Positions 51,475-60,653 are shown, counted from the stretch's first letter. The stretch: 64,000 nt of DNA from JBCAXA01 sp038749025 (GCA_038749025.1 JBCDIL010000009.1:1-64000); one strand, 5' to 3'. Program-made: numbers and translations. Notes: generated by a model not told the origin, from the sequence alone.

Positions 51475-52818
51475 CAGGAACAGGGCGCCCAAGCCCAAGA
51501 ACACCCCGTAACCGACAACATCCGTTATCGTTGTGAGCACGACGCCGCCGCCTAGCGCCGGGTCCCAACCAAGACGACGCATCAATAATGGCAGCGAGTA
51601 GCCGGCAGCGGCGGCGACAATCATGTTGATCATTAGGGCGGCCCCAACGATTGCACCGATCGCTGGGGTCTTGAACCATGCGAGCGTGACCAACGCTACG
51701 ATAGCTGCCCAGATAACGCCATTGATAAGACCGACTGAGACCTCTTTCTTCAGTACGCTGACCGCGTTCGACGTCTCGATCTGCCCTAGCGCTAATGCGC
51801 GGGTGATAATCGTTAGCGATTGCGTACCGGCGACGCCCCCCATCGACGGAACCACCGGCATCAGCACGGCCATCAGAACAACTTTGTCGATCGTCGTCTG
51901 GAACATATCGACGACGTAGGCGGCGAGAAATGCCGTCGCGAGATTGACGCCTAACCATACGGCTCGCCGCTTTGCGCTGATTAAAACGGGGGCGAATAAG
52001 TCGTTTTCCTCATCGAGGCCCGCCGCACTCATGATCGAGTGCTCCGCTTCATCACGTATTACGTCGACGACGTCGTCGATCGTAATGCGGCCGATCAAGC
52101 GACCTTGCTCATCGACAACCGCCGCCGAGAACAAATCCCGGTCCTCGAAGATGCGCGAAACTTCAACATCCGGCATATCGACATTAATCGATGGGGAGTC
52201 TCGATCCATCACATCGCTGACCGCGATATCCGGATCGCTCGTCAACAGGCTCGAAAACTTCAACACACCTAGGTAGCGCTCGTTGCGATCAACGACGAAC
52301 ACCTGATCGGTACCGTCCGGCAACTCGCCCTGCATGCGCAAATAGCGCAACACGACCTCCAGCGGCACATCGGGCCGTACCGAGATCGTATTGGGGTCCA
52401 TTAAGCCGCCGGCGCTGTCCTCATCGTAGGCAAGGACTGTTCGAAGTCGTTCGCGATCCGCTTGGTCGAGAGACGTTAGAACCTGGCGAGTGACCGTTTC
52501 AGGGAGCTCGGTGAGTAGGTCGGCTAAGTCGTCGAGCTCCATTCCCTCGGCGGCGGCGACCAATTCGTCGTCACCCATCTGCTCGATTAACCCACCGCGA
52601 ACATCGTCGGACAGTTCGACCAGGACTTCGCCGCTGTACTCGCGCTCCAGCAAATCCCAAACGATTTGGCGTTCCGCTTGAGGCAACGACTCGAGCAGGC
52701 GGGCAATTTCGGAAGGATGCAGGCTGTCGAGCGTCCGGCGGACGCGTCGCATTGCGCCGGTGTCTAACGCGCCGCGCAGCGTTTTCAGCGTACTCGTTTT
52801 TTCTTGCCGCAGTTCCAC
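51469..52818 (-). CDS. mgtE: MgtE-family magnesium transporter
   Basis: 449 residues from a GTG at 52818. The N-terminal MgtE_N superhelix (about 1-130) includes RLLESLPQAERQIVWDLL. Two CBS domains follow (about 135-255), then the PSMGGVAGTQSL pore segment near residue 327 and about five membrane helices. MgtE is a Mg2+-gated Mg2+ channel of the inner membrane. It follows rapZ, 95 bases away on the same strand. Confidence 0.95.
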   Translation of the reverse strand: MELRQEKTSTLKTLRGALDTGAMRRVRRTLDSLHPSEIARLLESLPQAERQIVWDLLEREYSGEVLVELSDDVRGGLIEQMGDDELVAAAEGMELDDLADLLTELPETVTRQVLTSLDQADRERLRTVLAYDEDSAGGLMDPNTISVRPDVPLEVVLRYLRMQGELPDGTDQVFVVDRNERYLGVLKFSSLLTSDPDIAVSDVMDRDSPSINVDMPDVEVSRIFEDRDLFSAAVVDEQGRLIGRITIDDVVDVIRDEAEHSIMSAAGLDEENDLFAPVLISAKRRAVWLGVNLATAFLAAYVVDMFQTTIDKVVLMAVLMPVVPSMGGVAGTQSLTIITRALALGQIETSNAVSVLKKEVSVGLINGVIWAAIVALVTLAWFKTPAIGAIVGAALMINMIVAAAAGYSLPLLMRRLGWDPALGGGVVLTTITDVVGYGVFLGLGALFLL

Positions 52819-52913
52819 GATGCCATCCGCCGCTTGGCCCGGGCCGAGTGTAGCGGCTGTGGCCGACCGCGTCTTGCCGCTGTGGTGAATCTAAGCGCTT
52901 GGGTTCGGACGGG

Positions 52914-53777
52914 TTAGGGCAGTTCGTTGTGGCGAATGTGAACTTGTGGGTGTTCGCCCTTCAGCGCTGTAGCGAGTTTTTCGGCGACATAGACGGAGCG
53001 ATGCTGGCCGCCGGTGCAGCCGATTGCGATAGTCAAATAGCTGCGATTGAAGCTCGCGTACCGAGGAATCCATGAGCGAACGAACTCGAAAATGTCGCTG
53101 TACATCGCCTGCACCAGGTCGGAGCTCTCAAGAAACTCTGCAACTCGCCCATCTTTGCCGGTAAGGTTTCTGAGGTTTGGCTCCCAGTACGGGTTCGGTA
53201 GGCAACGTAAGTCGAACACGAAATCCGAGTCGGCCGGAATACCGTGTTTGAAACCAAAGGACTCGATTAGCAACGATAGCGAGCGTGCCTGTCGATTCGC
53301 GACGCGGTTGGCGATTAAGTCACGCAATTCGTAGATACTGGTATGGCTAGTATCGACGACGAGATCCGCGAGGTTCAGAAGAGGACGCAACAGATCGCGC
53401 TCGCGACCAATCGCTTCGCGAAGACTGAGGCCCTCAGCGCTCATTGGGTGCCGCCGGCGCGTTTCTCGATAACGCCTCAGCAATACTTCTTCATCCGTCT
53501 GCAAGTACAAAATGTCGCAGTGCACACCCTCACTGCGCAGCTGTTTGACGAAGACCGGTAGTCCGTCGAGTTCTTCGGGCGCGTTTCGAGCATCCAAGCC
53601 GACAGCGATTTCTGTAACGGGCCGACCGATCGTACTTTGCGTAACAACAGGAATAACCGACGGCAACATCGCAGCAGGGATGTTGTCCATGCAGTAATAA
53701 TCGAGATCCTCAAGCATATTGAGGGCAGCACTTTTTCCCGACCCAGAGTTGCCGGTCAAAATGATCAGTCTAATCAT
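52914..53777 (-). CDS. rapZ: RNase adapter protein RapZ
   Basis: 287 residues. Walker A GNSGSGKS is at about 9-16, ALNMLEDLDYYCMDNIPAAML is typical, and the C-terminal domain has FDLRCLPNPYW and IGCTGGQHRSVYVAEKL. In E. coli it targets the small RNA GlmZ to RNase E and so controls GlmS; it also hydrolyses nucleotides. It lies eleven bases after ptsN. The HPr-like gene often found next (ptsO) is missing. Confidence 0.97.
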   Translation of the reverse strand: MIRLIILTGNSGSGKSAALNMLEDLDYYCMDNIPAAMLPSVIPVVTQSTIGRPVTEIAVGLDARNAPEELDGLPVFVKQLRSEGVHCDILYLQTDEEVLLRRYRETRRRHPMSAEGLSLREAIGRERDLLRPLLNLADLVVDTSHTSIYELRDLIANRVANRQARSLSLLIESFGFKHGIPADSDFVFDLRCLPNPYWEPNLRNLTGKDGRVAEFLESSDLVQAMYSDIFEFVRSWIPRYASFNRSYLTIAIGCTGGQHRSVYVAEKLATALKGEHPQVHIRHNELP

Positions 53778-53788
53778 GCCGAGCCGCG

Positions 53789-54304
53789 CTAACGCCGCCG
53801 GACGGCTTGGTGCGCAAGTACTTCGGGCTCGTCGGTGCCCTCGTCCGGTCCGTTACCGTAGTGCGCAACGGCTGCGTCGTACAACTCGCTGCTGCTGCGT
53901 GCCTCACGCAGGGCCGCCAAGCGCGCCGGGTTGCTAAGGTCGGCGACGAGGTCACGAAAGCCGTTATTGTCGGCCGGGTAGTCCTCGGGCACAACAACGC
54001 CGACGATTAGGTCGACGTCTGTGTCGTCGATCTTGTCGAATTCGATGGCAGTGCTTAGCTGGATGAGGCTACCGGCCGGAGCCTCGATGCCAGTGACTCG
54101 CGCATGTGGTATCGCGATGCCGCTTGCTAAGGCTGTACAGCCGAGGCGTTCGCGGTCGATGAGCGATGAAAACGTATCGGTTTCGGCAAGCTGCGTGCGA
54201 TCTCGACAAATGAGTTTCGCAACGACTTCAATCGCGTGTTTCTTCGAACGCGCCTCGACGTTACAGAGAACGCTGTTCGGTTTAAGAATATCGGTAAGTT
54301 TCAT
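53789..54304 (-). CDS. ptsN: Nitrogen-regulatory PTS protein EIIA-Ntr
   Basis: 171 residues. The phosphorylation motif is GIAIPHARV with His67. DLIVGVVVPEDYPADNNGFRDLVADLSNPA is the usual C-terminal block. EIIA-Ntr takes phosphate from NPr and regulates potassium and nitrogen functions in relatives. It is in the conserved rpoN-hpf-ptsN-rapZ set. No gene for EI-Ntr or NPr is in this window. Confidence 0.95.
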   Translation of the reverse strand: MKLTDILKPNSVLCNVEARSKKHAIEVVAKLICRDRTQLAETDTFSSLIDRERLGCTALASGIAIPHARVTGIEAPAGSLIQLSTAIEFDKIDDTDVDLIVGVVVPEDYPADNNGFRDLVADLSNPARLAALREARSSSELYDAAVAHYGNGPDEGTDEPEVLAHQAVRRR

Positions 54305-54362
54305 GCTGAGGCTTGCTGCAACCGGCCAACCGAATTTTCGACCGGTCGCAGCCGGTCATCGT

Positions 54363-54686
54363 TCAGTTCGGTGGTGTGCGCTTGTGTGCTTCGCGGGCGT
54401 GGTGGTCGCAGAGTTTTTCTTTGTATTTGATAACCTGACGGTCGAGTTTGTCGACCAAACTGTCTATCGCCGCGTACATGTTCGGTTCGATGGAATCGGC
54501 GAAAACCCTACCGCCGCTTAAGTTTACTGTCGCCTCAGCTTTGTGCTCAAGCTTTTCCACCGTGAGAATACAATGAACGTCGGTCACGTGATCGAAGTGC
54601 CTTTCTATGCGGCCTAGCTTCGATTGGACATAGTGCCGTAACGAATCTGTTACGTCGATGTGATGCCCGGTCAGGTTTATCTGCAT
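54363..54686 (-). CDS. hpf: Ribosome hibernation-promoting factor (short form)
   Basis: 107 residues from the ATG at 54686, with AAGGAGAA just upstream; the 54728 start is not needed. MQINLTGHHIDVTDSLRHYVQSKLGRIERHF is a typical start. The fold is the small beta-alpha-beta-beta-beta-alpha HPF/YfiA type without the long C-terminal dimerisation domain. It binds 30S subunits and helps 100S dimers form in stationary phase. It lies between rpoN and ptsN. Confidence 0.96.
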   Translation of the reverse strand: MQINLTGHHIDVTDSLRHYVQSKLGRIERHFDHVTDVHCILTVEKLEHKAEATVNLSGGRVFADSIEPNMYAAIDSLVDKLDRQVIKYKEKLCDHHAREAHKRTPPN

Positions 54687-54790
54687 GCTGTTCTCCTTGT
54701 CTGGCGCGGCGCTTTCGCCACTGCGCAACTAACGATGTTATGTCGGCCGGGTACTGCCCTCCTGTCAAAAAAGTGTCGGCGTATCAAACG

Positions 54791-56167
54791 CTAGCGAACT
54801 CGACGTTCGCTAGACGAGGGAATATTCATTGCCTCACGGTATTTAGCGACCGTCCGCCGTGCAACCTTAACGCCATCTTGCTCCAATAGCTTCGTTATTC
54901 GGCTGTCGGATAGCGGCTTGGCCGGGTTCTCGGCGCCGATCAGCTTACGGATCTTTGCTCGAACCGCCGTTGATGACTGCTCATCGCCGTCGACCGTGGA
55001 AACATGCGACGAGAAGAAGTATTTGAACTCCAGCACGCCGCGCGGTGTGTGCATGTATTTGTTGTTGGTTACACGCGATACCGTTGATTCGTGCATTTCA
55101 ATGGCTTCGGCGATGTCGCGCAAAACCATTGGCCGCATGTGTTCTTCGCCATGCTCGAAAAACGCCATTTGCCGCTCGACGATCGACTTAGCCACCTTCA
55201 ACACCGTGTCGTGACGAATCTCCAAGCTGCGAACGAGCCAGCGAGCCTCTTGTAATTGCGCGCGCAATGCGCCGTGCGTCGACTGACCGCGCATCAAATC
55301 GACGTAGCGCTGATTAACGGTCAGCTTCGGAATACCGCTAGACGTCACTTCGACTTGCCAGGTGCCATCAATTTTGCGCACGAACACGTCGGGTACGACG
55401 TATTCGGTGCGAGCCGACGACACGGCGAGGCCCGGCTTGGGGTGACAGCTGCGTACCAATGCGACGGCCAATTCAAGCTCTTCGTCCGAGACTTCGAGTT
55501 GGCGGCGTAACTCAGCAAAACTCTTTTCGGCGACGAGTTCGAGGTAATCGGCGGCCATACGTCGAGCCGTGCCAACCCCCGGTGTTGTCGGATCGAGTTG
55601 CAGCAGCTGCAAACCAATGCACTCATCAAGTGCTCTGGCGCCAACACCCGCTGGATCGAAACGCTGCACCTTCGAGAGGGTTCGCTCGATCTCGTCGACT
55701 GAGATGTCGGCTGTTGGATCGAGTTCGGCATGGATTTGTTCGAGGGTGGCGCCTAGATAACCCTCATCGTCAATCGCATCGATAATCGCGGCGCCAATAA
55801 CCGCTTCGCGCGGCGAAAACGATTCTAGTTCCAGTTGCCATAGCAAATGGTCACGTAACGAATCGCCCGACTCATCGGCGAACTCTGCCATCGACGGGCC
55901 ATCGCCGCCGTAATTGTCTTGCCCGGAGCCCGCAACGTCGCGCCAACTATCGTCGCCGGTGATCGCTTGGACTTCTGCTGTGCTCTCGCCGTTAACAGGA
56001 ACCTGCTCGGTTGGCTCTTCCAACTCGAGCATGACGTTTTCTTCGAGTGCTTCTTGGATTTGCGCGCTGAGATCGAGCACCGGTAGTTGCAACAGACGAA
56101 TCGCCTGCTGGAGCTGCGGAGTCATCGTCAGCTGCTGGCTGAGCTTCAGATGCAGAGCCGGTCTCAT
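54791..56167 (-). CDS. rpoN: RNA polymerase sigma-54 factor
   Basis: 458 residues. The N-terminal activator-interacting region is Gln/Leu-rich (LSQQLTMTPQLQQAIRLLQLPVLDL), followed by an acidic region and the core-binding domain. The C-terminal helix-turn-helix has LRDIAEAIEMHESTVSRVTNNKYMHTPRG, and the RpoN box is ARRTVAKYRE. All regions are complete. It recognises -24/-12 promoters. No enhancer-binding activator is in the window. Confidence 0.98.
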   Translation of the reverse strand: MRPALHLKLSQQLTMTPQLQQAIRLLQLPVLDLSAQIQEALEENVMLELEEPTEQVPVNGESTAEVQAITGDDSWRDVAGSGQDNYGGDGPSMAEFADESGDSLRDHLLWQLELESFSPREAVIGAAIIDAIDDEGYLGATLEQIHAELDPTADISVDEIERTLSKVQRFDPAGVGARALDECIGLQLLQLDPTTPGVGTARRMAADYLELVAEKSFAELRRQLEVSDEELELAVALVRSCHPKPGLAVSSARTEYVVPDVFVRKIDGTWQVEVTSSGIPKLTVNQRYVDLMRGQSTHGALRAQLQEARWLVRSLEIRHDTVLKVAKSIVERQMAFFEHGEEHMRPMVLRDIAEAIEMHESTVSRVTNNKYMHTPRGVLEFKYFFSSHVSTVDGDEQSSTAVRAKIRKLIGAENPAKPLSDSRITKLLEQDGVKVARRTVAKYREAMNIPSSSERRVR

Positions 56168-56212
56168 CGCATAAATCGCCGTTGCCGAAATTGCTGCGTG
56201 GCTGTAGCCACG

Positions 56213-56938
56213 TTAAAGGCGGAAACCTTCACCCAAATACACTTCACGAACGTGTTGATTTTCAAGTATCTCGTTGGGTGGGCCCGATGCGATCAGGCTT
56301 CCCTCGTTCAGTATATAGGCTCTGCCGCAAATACCCAGGGTCTCTCTCACACTATGGTCGGTTATCAAGACGCCGATGCCGCGATCGCACAAATGCCGGA
56401 TAATCCGTTGGATATCGAGTACCGAGATCGGATCGACGCCCGCGAAAGGCTCGTCGAGCAAGACAAAGCGCGGATCGGCCGCCAGTGCTCGCGCGATTTC
56501 AACGCGGCGCCGTTCCCCACCGGAGAGGCTCATCCCGAGGCTGGTGCGCACGTGTCCCACGTGCAGCTCATCCAGTAATTCATCGAGTAAGCGTTCACGA
56601 TCGCCGCGAGTCAGCTCGCGCCGCGTTTCTAAGACCGCCAGTATGTTCTGTTCGACGGTTAAGCGCCGAAAAATTGACGCCTCCTGCGGGAGATAGCCCA
56701 AACCGAGTCGGGCGCGTCGGTGCATCGGTAAGTGGGTCAAATCTTGGCCATCGAGCATGATACGACCGCGATCGAGTGGCACTAGGCCAACGATCATATA
56801 GAACGCCGTCGTCTTGCCAGCGCCGTTGGGTCCCAGTAAGCCGATAACCTCGCCGCTTTCGAGTTCGAGCGAAATGCCTTTGACAACGTCGCGAAACTTG
56901 TAACGTTTGGCGATGTCCTGAACGCTCAGAATACTCAC
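56213..56938 (-). CDS. lptB: LPS export ABC transporter ATP-binding protein
   Basis: 241 residues from a GTG at 56938 that overlaps the lptA stop (GTGA). Walker A GPNGAGKTT is at about 35-43, the Q-loop near LPQEASIFR, the signature LSGGERRRVEIARAL, Walker B FVLLDEPFAGVDP and the switch His ITDHSV. LptB drives LPS extraction from the inner membrane with LptFG. The latter are not in this window. Confidence 0.98.
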   Translation of the reverse strand: MSILSVQDIAKRYKFRDVVKGISLELESGEVIGLLGPNGAGKTTAFYMIVGLVPLDRGRIMLDGQDLTHLPMHRRARLGLGYLPQEASIFRRLTVEQNILAVLETRRELTRGDRERLLDELLDELHVGHVRTSLGMSLSGGERRRVEIARALAADPRFVLLDEPFAGVDPISVLDIQRIIRHLCDRGIGVLITDHSVRETLGICGRAYILNEGSLIASGPPNEILENQHVREVYLGEGFRL

Positions 56939-57657
56939 GTTTGAGGGTCGACCGCATCGTTTCCGGCGTCATCGACCGTACCGTCATCGACCGCATCGTT
57001 TCCGGCGTCATCAACCGTACCGTCATTGACCGTGCCGTCGGCCGCGTCATCGACGCTGTCTGGAACGATCGTTATTCGCACGCGTTCGTCGGCTTGCGGG
57101 TCCCCCTTAAAATTGACACGTTTACCCGTGAGGTCATAAAGAAGATCGGCCCCGGTCACCTCGTTATCGCCCTCAGCGATTCGCGCTTTGCCGACAAATC
57201 GAATGACGTACTCAGCCAGGTTGTACTCGAACGTTGATGCTTCGGCTCGAAGCGGCGGTTGATCTGGACCACGCGAGTCGTCGAACGTCGCGGGCGAGCC
57301 CTTAATGGTGGCGTGTTGTAACGTGTGGTCGCTAAAGTAGAGTTCGGCTGATTCGCTGACAATGGTCGCCGTCTCAATGTCAATTCTTACGTTGCCGTGG
57401 AACTCCCACGTGGAATCCGAAAAATCGAGTTTGGTGTCGCGACCCAAGCGTGTGACTCCGCGTTCTGCTTCGATTCCGATTGCCCCTTGGGTAATACGCA
57501 AGCCGGTGAACTCAATACGGTCTTTACTGCGATCAAAGACGCTTGAGTCCGCGTCAAGCGAAATGGGCAAGCGCGCGGACGGTTGTTGTGCGACCGCTGT
57601 CAGTGGCGTTAGTAACGCGATCAGCAGCCAGCTACGGCAGGAATTTTCCGTTAACAT
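56935..57657 (-). CDS. lptA: LPS transport periplasmic protein LptA with repeated acidic tail
   Basis: 240 residues from the ATG at 57657. Residues 1-24 are the signal peptide. The OstA-like beta-jellyroll (about 30-190) has FDRSKDRIEFTGLRITQG and VTGADLLYDLTGKRVNFKGD. After about residue 199 there is an unusual acidic tail built of a 13-residue repeat (VDDGTVDDAGNDA in two near-identical copies plus a diverged one). LptA bridges LptC to LptD in the periplasm. Its stop overlaps the lptB start and its own start lies inside lptC by 26 bases. Confidence 0.93.
   Translation of the reverse strand: MLTENSCRSWLLIALLTPLTAVAQQPSARLPISLDADSSVFDRSKDRIEFTGLRITQGAIGIEAERGVTRLGRDTKLDFSDSTWEFHGNVRIDIETATIVSESAELYFSDHTLQHATIKGSPATFDDSRGPDQPPLRAEASTFEYNLAEYVIRFVGKARIAEGDNEVTGADLLYDLTGKRVNFKGDPQADERVRITIVPDSVDDAADGTVNDGTVDDAGNDAVDDGTVDDAGNDAVDPQT
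56949..57060. repeat. 39-bp tandem repeat in the 3' end of lptA
   Basis: Two copies of a 39-base unit, 56949-56987 and 56988-57026, differ at a single base (CGACCG versus CAACCG). A third, diverged partial copy runs to about 57060. The unit is a multiple of three, so copy number can change without breaking the lptA frame. Confidence 0.9.
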
Positions 57658-58186
57658 TGGAGCGGAACTCGATCCGGTCTTCATTAAGAAATGCTAGCAT
57701 GCCTGTTGCGCTAATCGACCGCTCGCCTACGCGCAAGTTAACGCGCGCCTCGGTCGACAATTCATAGCGCTGCGGGTCGACCGTCAGGGCTGAAGTCTTT
57801 AGTGTCGTCGGTACGCTACCGGACTCGTTGGTCGCCTCTACGTCGCCCGTGAGCTCCAGCCGCATGCCGTCGGGTGTGAGCTCGCCAGCGGTCGCTGTTA
57901 ATCGCCAAGGAACGTCAGCGCCGTCGCGGTATTGCAAATTGACGCCGAGCAGGCGCACGACGCCGGTGTCCATGTCTTCGGCAATTTCATTCGCCTGCAG
58001 CCGATACAGAAAATTGCCGTCTGTACCGAAACCGCGAATCTCTGCGTCGAGCATGTAATAGCCCGTGCTGGCCAGATGGCGGTCGACACGAATGTCGTTG
58101 TCGTCGTCGGTATCCGTGGCGATAAGGTAACTGCCAATCGCCGCCGCGAGTAGCACGGCATACAGAAGGAAATTGCGCAGCGTCAC
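57632..58186 (-). CDS. lptC: LPS export protein LptC
   Basis: 184 residues from a GTG at 58186 overlapping the kdsC stop (GTGA). The single N-terminal helix (LRNFLLYAVLLAAAIGSYLIA) anchors it in the inner membrane. The rest is a jellyroll domain with YMLDAEIRGFGTDGNFLYRLQA and LTGDVEATNESG. It accepts LPS from LptBFG and passes it to LptA. The longer frame from 58222 would overlap kdsC more deeply and is not favoured. Confidence 0.95.
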   Translation of the reverse strand: MTLRNFLLYAVLLAAAIGSYLIATDTDDDNDIRVDRHLASTGYYMLDAEIRGFGTDGNFLYRLQANEIAEDMDTGVVRLLGVNLQYRDGADVPWRLTATAGELTPDGMRLELTGDVEATNESGSVPTTLKTSALTVDPQRYELSTEARVNLRVGERSISATGMLAFLNEDRIEFRSNVNGKFLP

Positions 58187-58674
58187 AGTGCCTCGGTCTC
58201 GGCACCCATGAGCCAGTCGCACACCTCGCGGACAGCACCATGGCCACCGCGTTTATCAGTCACTTTATCGGCCATGGCCAATACTTCTGGGACCGCGTTG
58301 GCGACAGCGATGGCAGTACCGACATGCTGCATTGGCGGCAAATCGGGGACATCGTCCCCAACGAATGCCGATTCCGACGCTGCAATGGCGAGCTCCTGCA
58401 ACAACGCCTCAAGCACCGGCAGCTTGTCGCGACAGCCCTGAAAAACGTGCTGCACGCCAAGTTCCTGCATCCGCGCAGCCACCGCTCCTGAGCGCCTGCC
58501 GGTAATCACAGCGATTTTGCAGCCAGTCTGCTGCAATCGGCGGATGCCGAAACCGTCTTGCGTATGAAACGTTTTAGACTCGCGACCATCCTCGTCATAG
58601 GTGATGCGCCCGTCGGTAAATACACCGTCAACATCGAATACGACCAGCCGAACCCTGTTGCGTTCACCGGGCAC
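58183..58674 (-). CDS. kdsC: 3-deoxy-D-manno-octulosonate 8-phosphate phosphatase
   Basis: 163 residues from a GTG at 58674, two bases after the kdsD stop. This is a HAD-family phosphatase of the small C0 type: VVFDVDGVFTDGRI holds both catalytic Asp residues, ITGRRSGAVAARMQELGV the second motif, and FVGDDVPDLPPM the metal site. It removes phosphate from Kdo-8-phosphate in the cytoplasm. Length matches KdsC without extra domains. Confidence 0.97.
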   Translation of the reverse strand: MPGERNRVRLVVFDVDGVFTDGRITYDEDGRESKTFHTQDGFGIRRLQQTGCKIAVITGRRSGAVAARMQELGVQHVFQGCRDKLPVLEALLQELAIAASESAFVGDDVPDLPPMQHVGTAIAVANAVPEVLAMADKVTDKRGGHGAVREVCDWLMGAETEAL

Positions 58675-58676
58675 GC

Positions 58677-59666
58677 TTACATGACTCCCGCACGCAACAA
58701 ATCATGGACGTTCAATGCACCTACGAGCGCCTGTGATTCGTCGACGATCAGTACCGATGTGATCTTATGATCTTCGAACAAGCGCACGGCGTCGACCGCC
58801 AAAGCATCCGGCGGCAAGGTCTTGCAGCCAGGCTTCACGAGATCACCGAGTGTTAAGTCGATGACATCCGCACGATCGTCAAGGGCGCGCCGCAGATCAC
58901 CGTCGGTGAATATCCCGACGACGCGATGGTCGCTGTCGACGATCGCGGTCATACCCAGACCTTTAGATGTCATTTCCAGCAACGCTTGGCGAAACGGTGT
59001 GTCGAGTCGACAGATGGGTAATTCGCTACCCGTCCGCATAATGTCGCTGATGTGCAGCAGCAATCGCTTGCCGAGGGTACCTCCAGGGTGAGACCGGGCG
59101 AAGTCCTCCGGCGTGAAGCCGCGCGCTTCGAGTAAAGCCACAGCCAGCGCATCGCCCATGGCCAGCGTTGCGGTGGTACTTGCTGTGGGGGCGAGGTTAA
59201 GCGGGCACGCTTCCTCAGCAACGCTGATATCGAGGTTGGTCGTGGCGGCGCGCGCCAAGGTTGAGTTCGCGTTGCCGGTCAGAGTAATTAGCGACAAGCC
59301 AAGGCGGCGAATAAGCGGCAAGATAGTAATGAGTTCGCTGCTTTCGCCGGAATTCGACATTGCGATCACGGTATCTTCCGGCGTGATCATGCCAAGGTCG
59401 CCGTGACTCGCCTCGCCCGGATGCACAAAAAATGCGGGTGTACCGGTGCTTGCCAGCGTCGCGGCGATCTTGCCACCGATATGCCCAGACTTACCCATTC
59501 CGGTCACGACGACGCGTCCTCGGGTCGCTAGACAGAGCTCGACTGCCGTGTCGAACTCGGTGCCAACCCGCGCACGAAGCGTCGCTAACGCGTCGGCCTC
59601 TATGCCGATTACCCGGCGTGCGACAGCGACGTGCGCGTTGTTCGCGTCATTCGGCAAGCTACTCAT
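58677..59666 (-). CDS. kdsD: D-arabinose 5-phosphate isomerase
   Basis: 329 residues, with AAGGAGG ten bases before the ATG. The SIS domain has VTGMGKSGHIGGKIAATLASTGTPAFFVHPGEASHGDLGMI, including the catalytic Lys and His. Two CBS domains follow from about 205. It makes arabinose 5-phosphate, the first precursor for Kdo. It begins three bases after the exchanger gene and is coupled to kdsC. Confidence 0.97.
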   Translation of the reverse strand: MSSLPNDANNAHVAVARRVIGIEADALATLRARVGTEFDTAVELCLATRGRVVVTGMGKSGHIGGKIAATLASTGTPAFFVHPGEASHGDLGMITPEDTVIAMSNSGESSELITILPLIRRLGLSLITLTGNANSTLARAATTNLDISVAEEACPLNLAPTASTTATLAMGDALAVALLEARGFTPEDFARSHPGGTLGKRLLLHISDIMRTGSELPICRLDTPFRQALLEMTSKGLGMTAIVDSDHRVVGIFTDGDLRRALDDRADVIDLTLGDLVKPGCKTLPPDALAVDAVRLFEDHKITSVLIVDESQALVGALNVHDLLRAGVM

Positions 59667-59669
59667 CGC

Positions 59670-60653
59670 TCAGCCTCCTTGCGGCATCGCCAAATCGTTA
59701 GTGATGACATAGTAGTGATAAGCCACGAACGCGATGACCAGAATCAGGCCTTCGACCCGGTTAACGTAGCCGACCCCACTGTACGTATAAGCCATAGCAA
59801 ACAGAACGAGCGTAAACGATGACATCACGAAAAAGTGTAGGGTCAGGACGTTTGGGTCCATGCCGGTCGGTTGAATAAGCGCGGCAACACCGATAACCGC
59901 AACCAAGTTGAAAATGTTTGAGCCGATGACGTTGCCAACAACCAGTCCGTATTCGCCGCGCAATACACTGATAATCGATACTGCCAGCTCAGGCAGACTG
60001 GTTCCGATCGCAACTAGCGTTACGCCAATGACCAGCTCGCTAACGCCGAATACCCGGGCGAGCTCGGTCGCGCCGCGAACCAATAGCTCGGCGCCTAGCA
60101 GCAGCGCCAACAAACCGACCGCCAACCAAAAAATCGACATCTTCATGTTTAGATTCGACGGGATATCGGCGTCGAAGGCCTCATCGATAGGATCGTCACG
60201 ATTCGGTGTGGTCGCCAGACGAACAATCCAATACATAACGACGCCCATCGTGCCGATTAATACGGCGCCATCGACTCGGCTCAGGTAATCGTCAAGAAAC
60301 AAACTCAGCGTCAGTAAGGTTACCGCCAACAAGACCGGCATCTCGCGCATCAGGGTCTGCGACTTGACCTCGACCGGATGCAGAACGGCGACTAAGCCGA
60401 GGACCAACGCGATGTTGGCGATATTCGAGCCGATGGCGTTGCCGACGGCCAGCATCGAGCTACCTTTAATTGAGGCCGTTGCTGAGACCAAGATCTCCGG
60501 CGCGGACGTCGCGAAACCGACGATCGTTAAGCCGATTAATATCGGTGAGATGCCAAGGTTTCGCGCTGTCGTTGCGGCGCCGACGACGAACCGGTCCGCG
60601 CCAGCGACAAGTAAGACCAGTCCACCGATCACCAGGGCGATATCGTTAATCAT
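59670..60653 (-). CDS. Calcium/sodium antiporter (YrbG-like)
   Basis: 327 residues with about ten hydrophobic helices in two inverted halves. Each half has the alpha-repeat: GFATSAPEILVSATASIKG with AVGNAIGSNIANIALVLG in the first, and AIGTSLPELAVSIISVLRG with VVGNVIGSNIFNLVAVIG in the second. This is the K+-independent Na+/Ca2+ exchanger family. It is the first gene in the kdsD-kdsC-lpt string, as yrbG is in E. coli. Confidence 0.95.
   Translation of the reverse strand: MINDIALVIGGLVLLVAGADRFVVGAATTARNLGISPILIGLTIVGFATSAPEILVSATASIKGSSMLAVGNAIGSNIANIALVLGLVAVLHPVEVKSQTLMREMPVLLAVTLLTLSLFLDDYLSRVDGAVLIGTMGVVMYWIVRLATTPNRDDPIDEAFDADIPSNLNMKMSIFWLAVGLLALLLGAELLVRGATELARVFGVSELVIGVTLVAIGTSLPELAVSIISVLRGEYGLVVGNVIGSNIFNLVAVIGVAALIQPTGMDPNVLTLHFFVMSSFTLVLFAMAYTYSGVGYVNRVEGLILVIAFVAYHYYVITNDLAMPQGG

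Noticed and set aside
56949..57060. Direct repeats as a possible CRISPR
   Set aside because: The units are directly adjacent with no spacers, and lie in the lptA reading frame.
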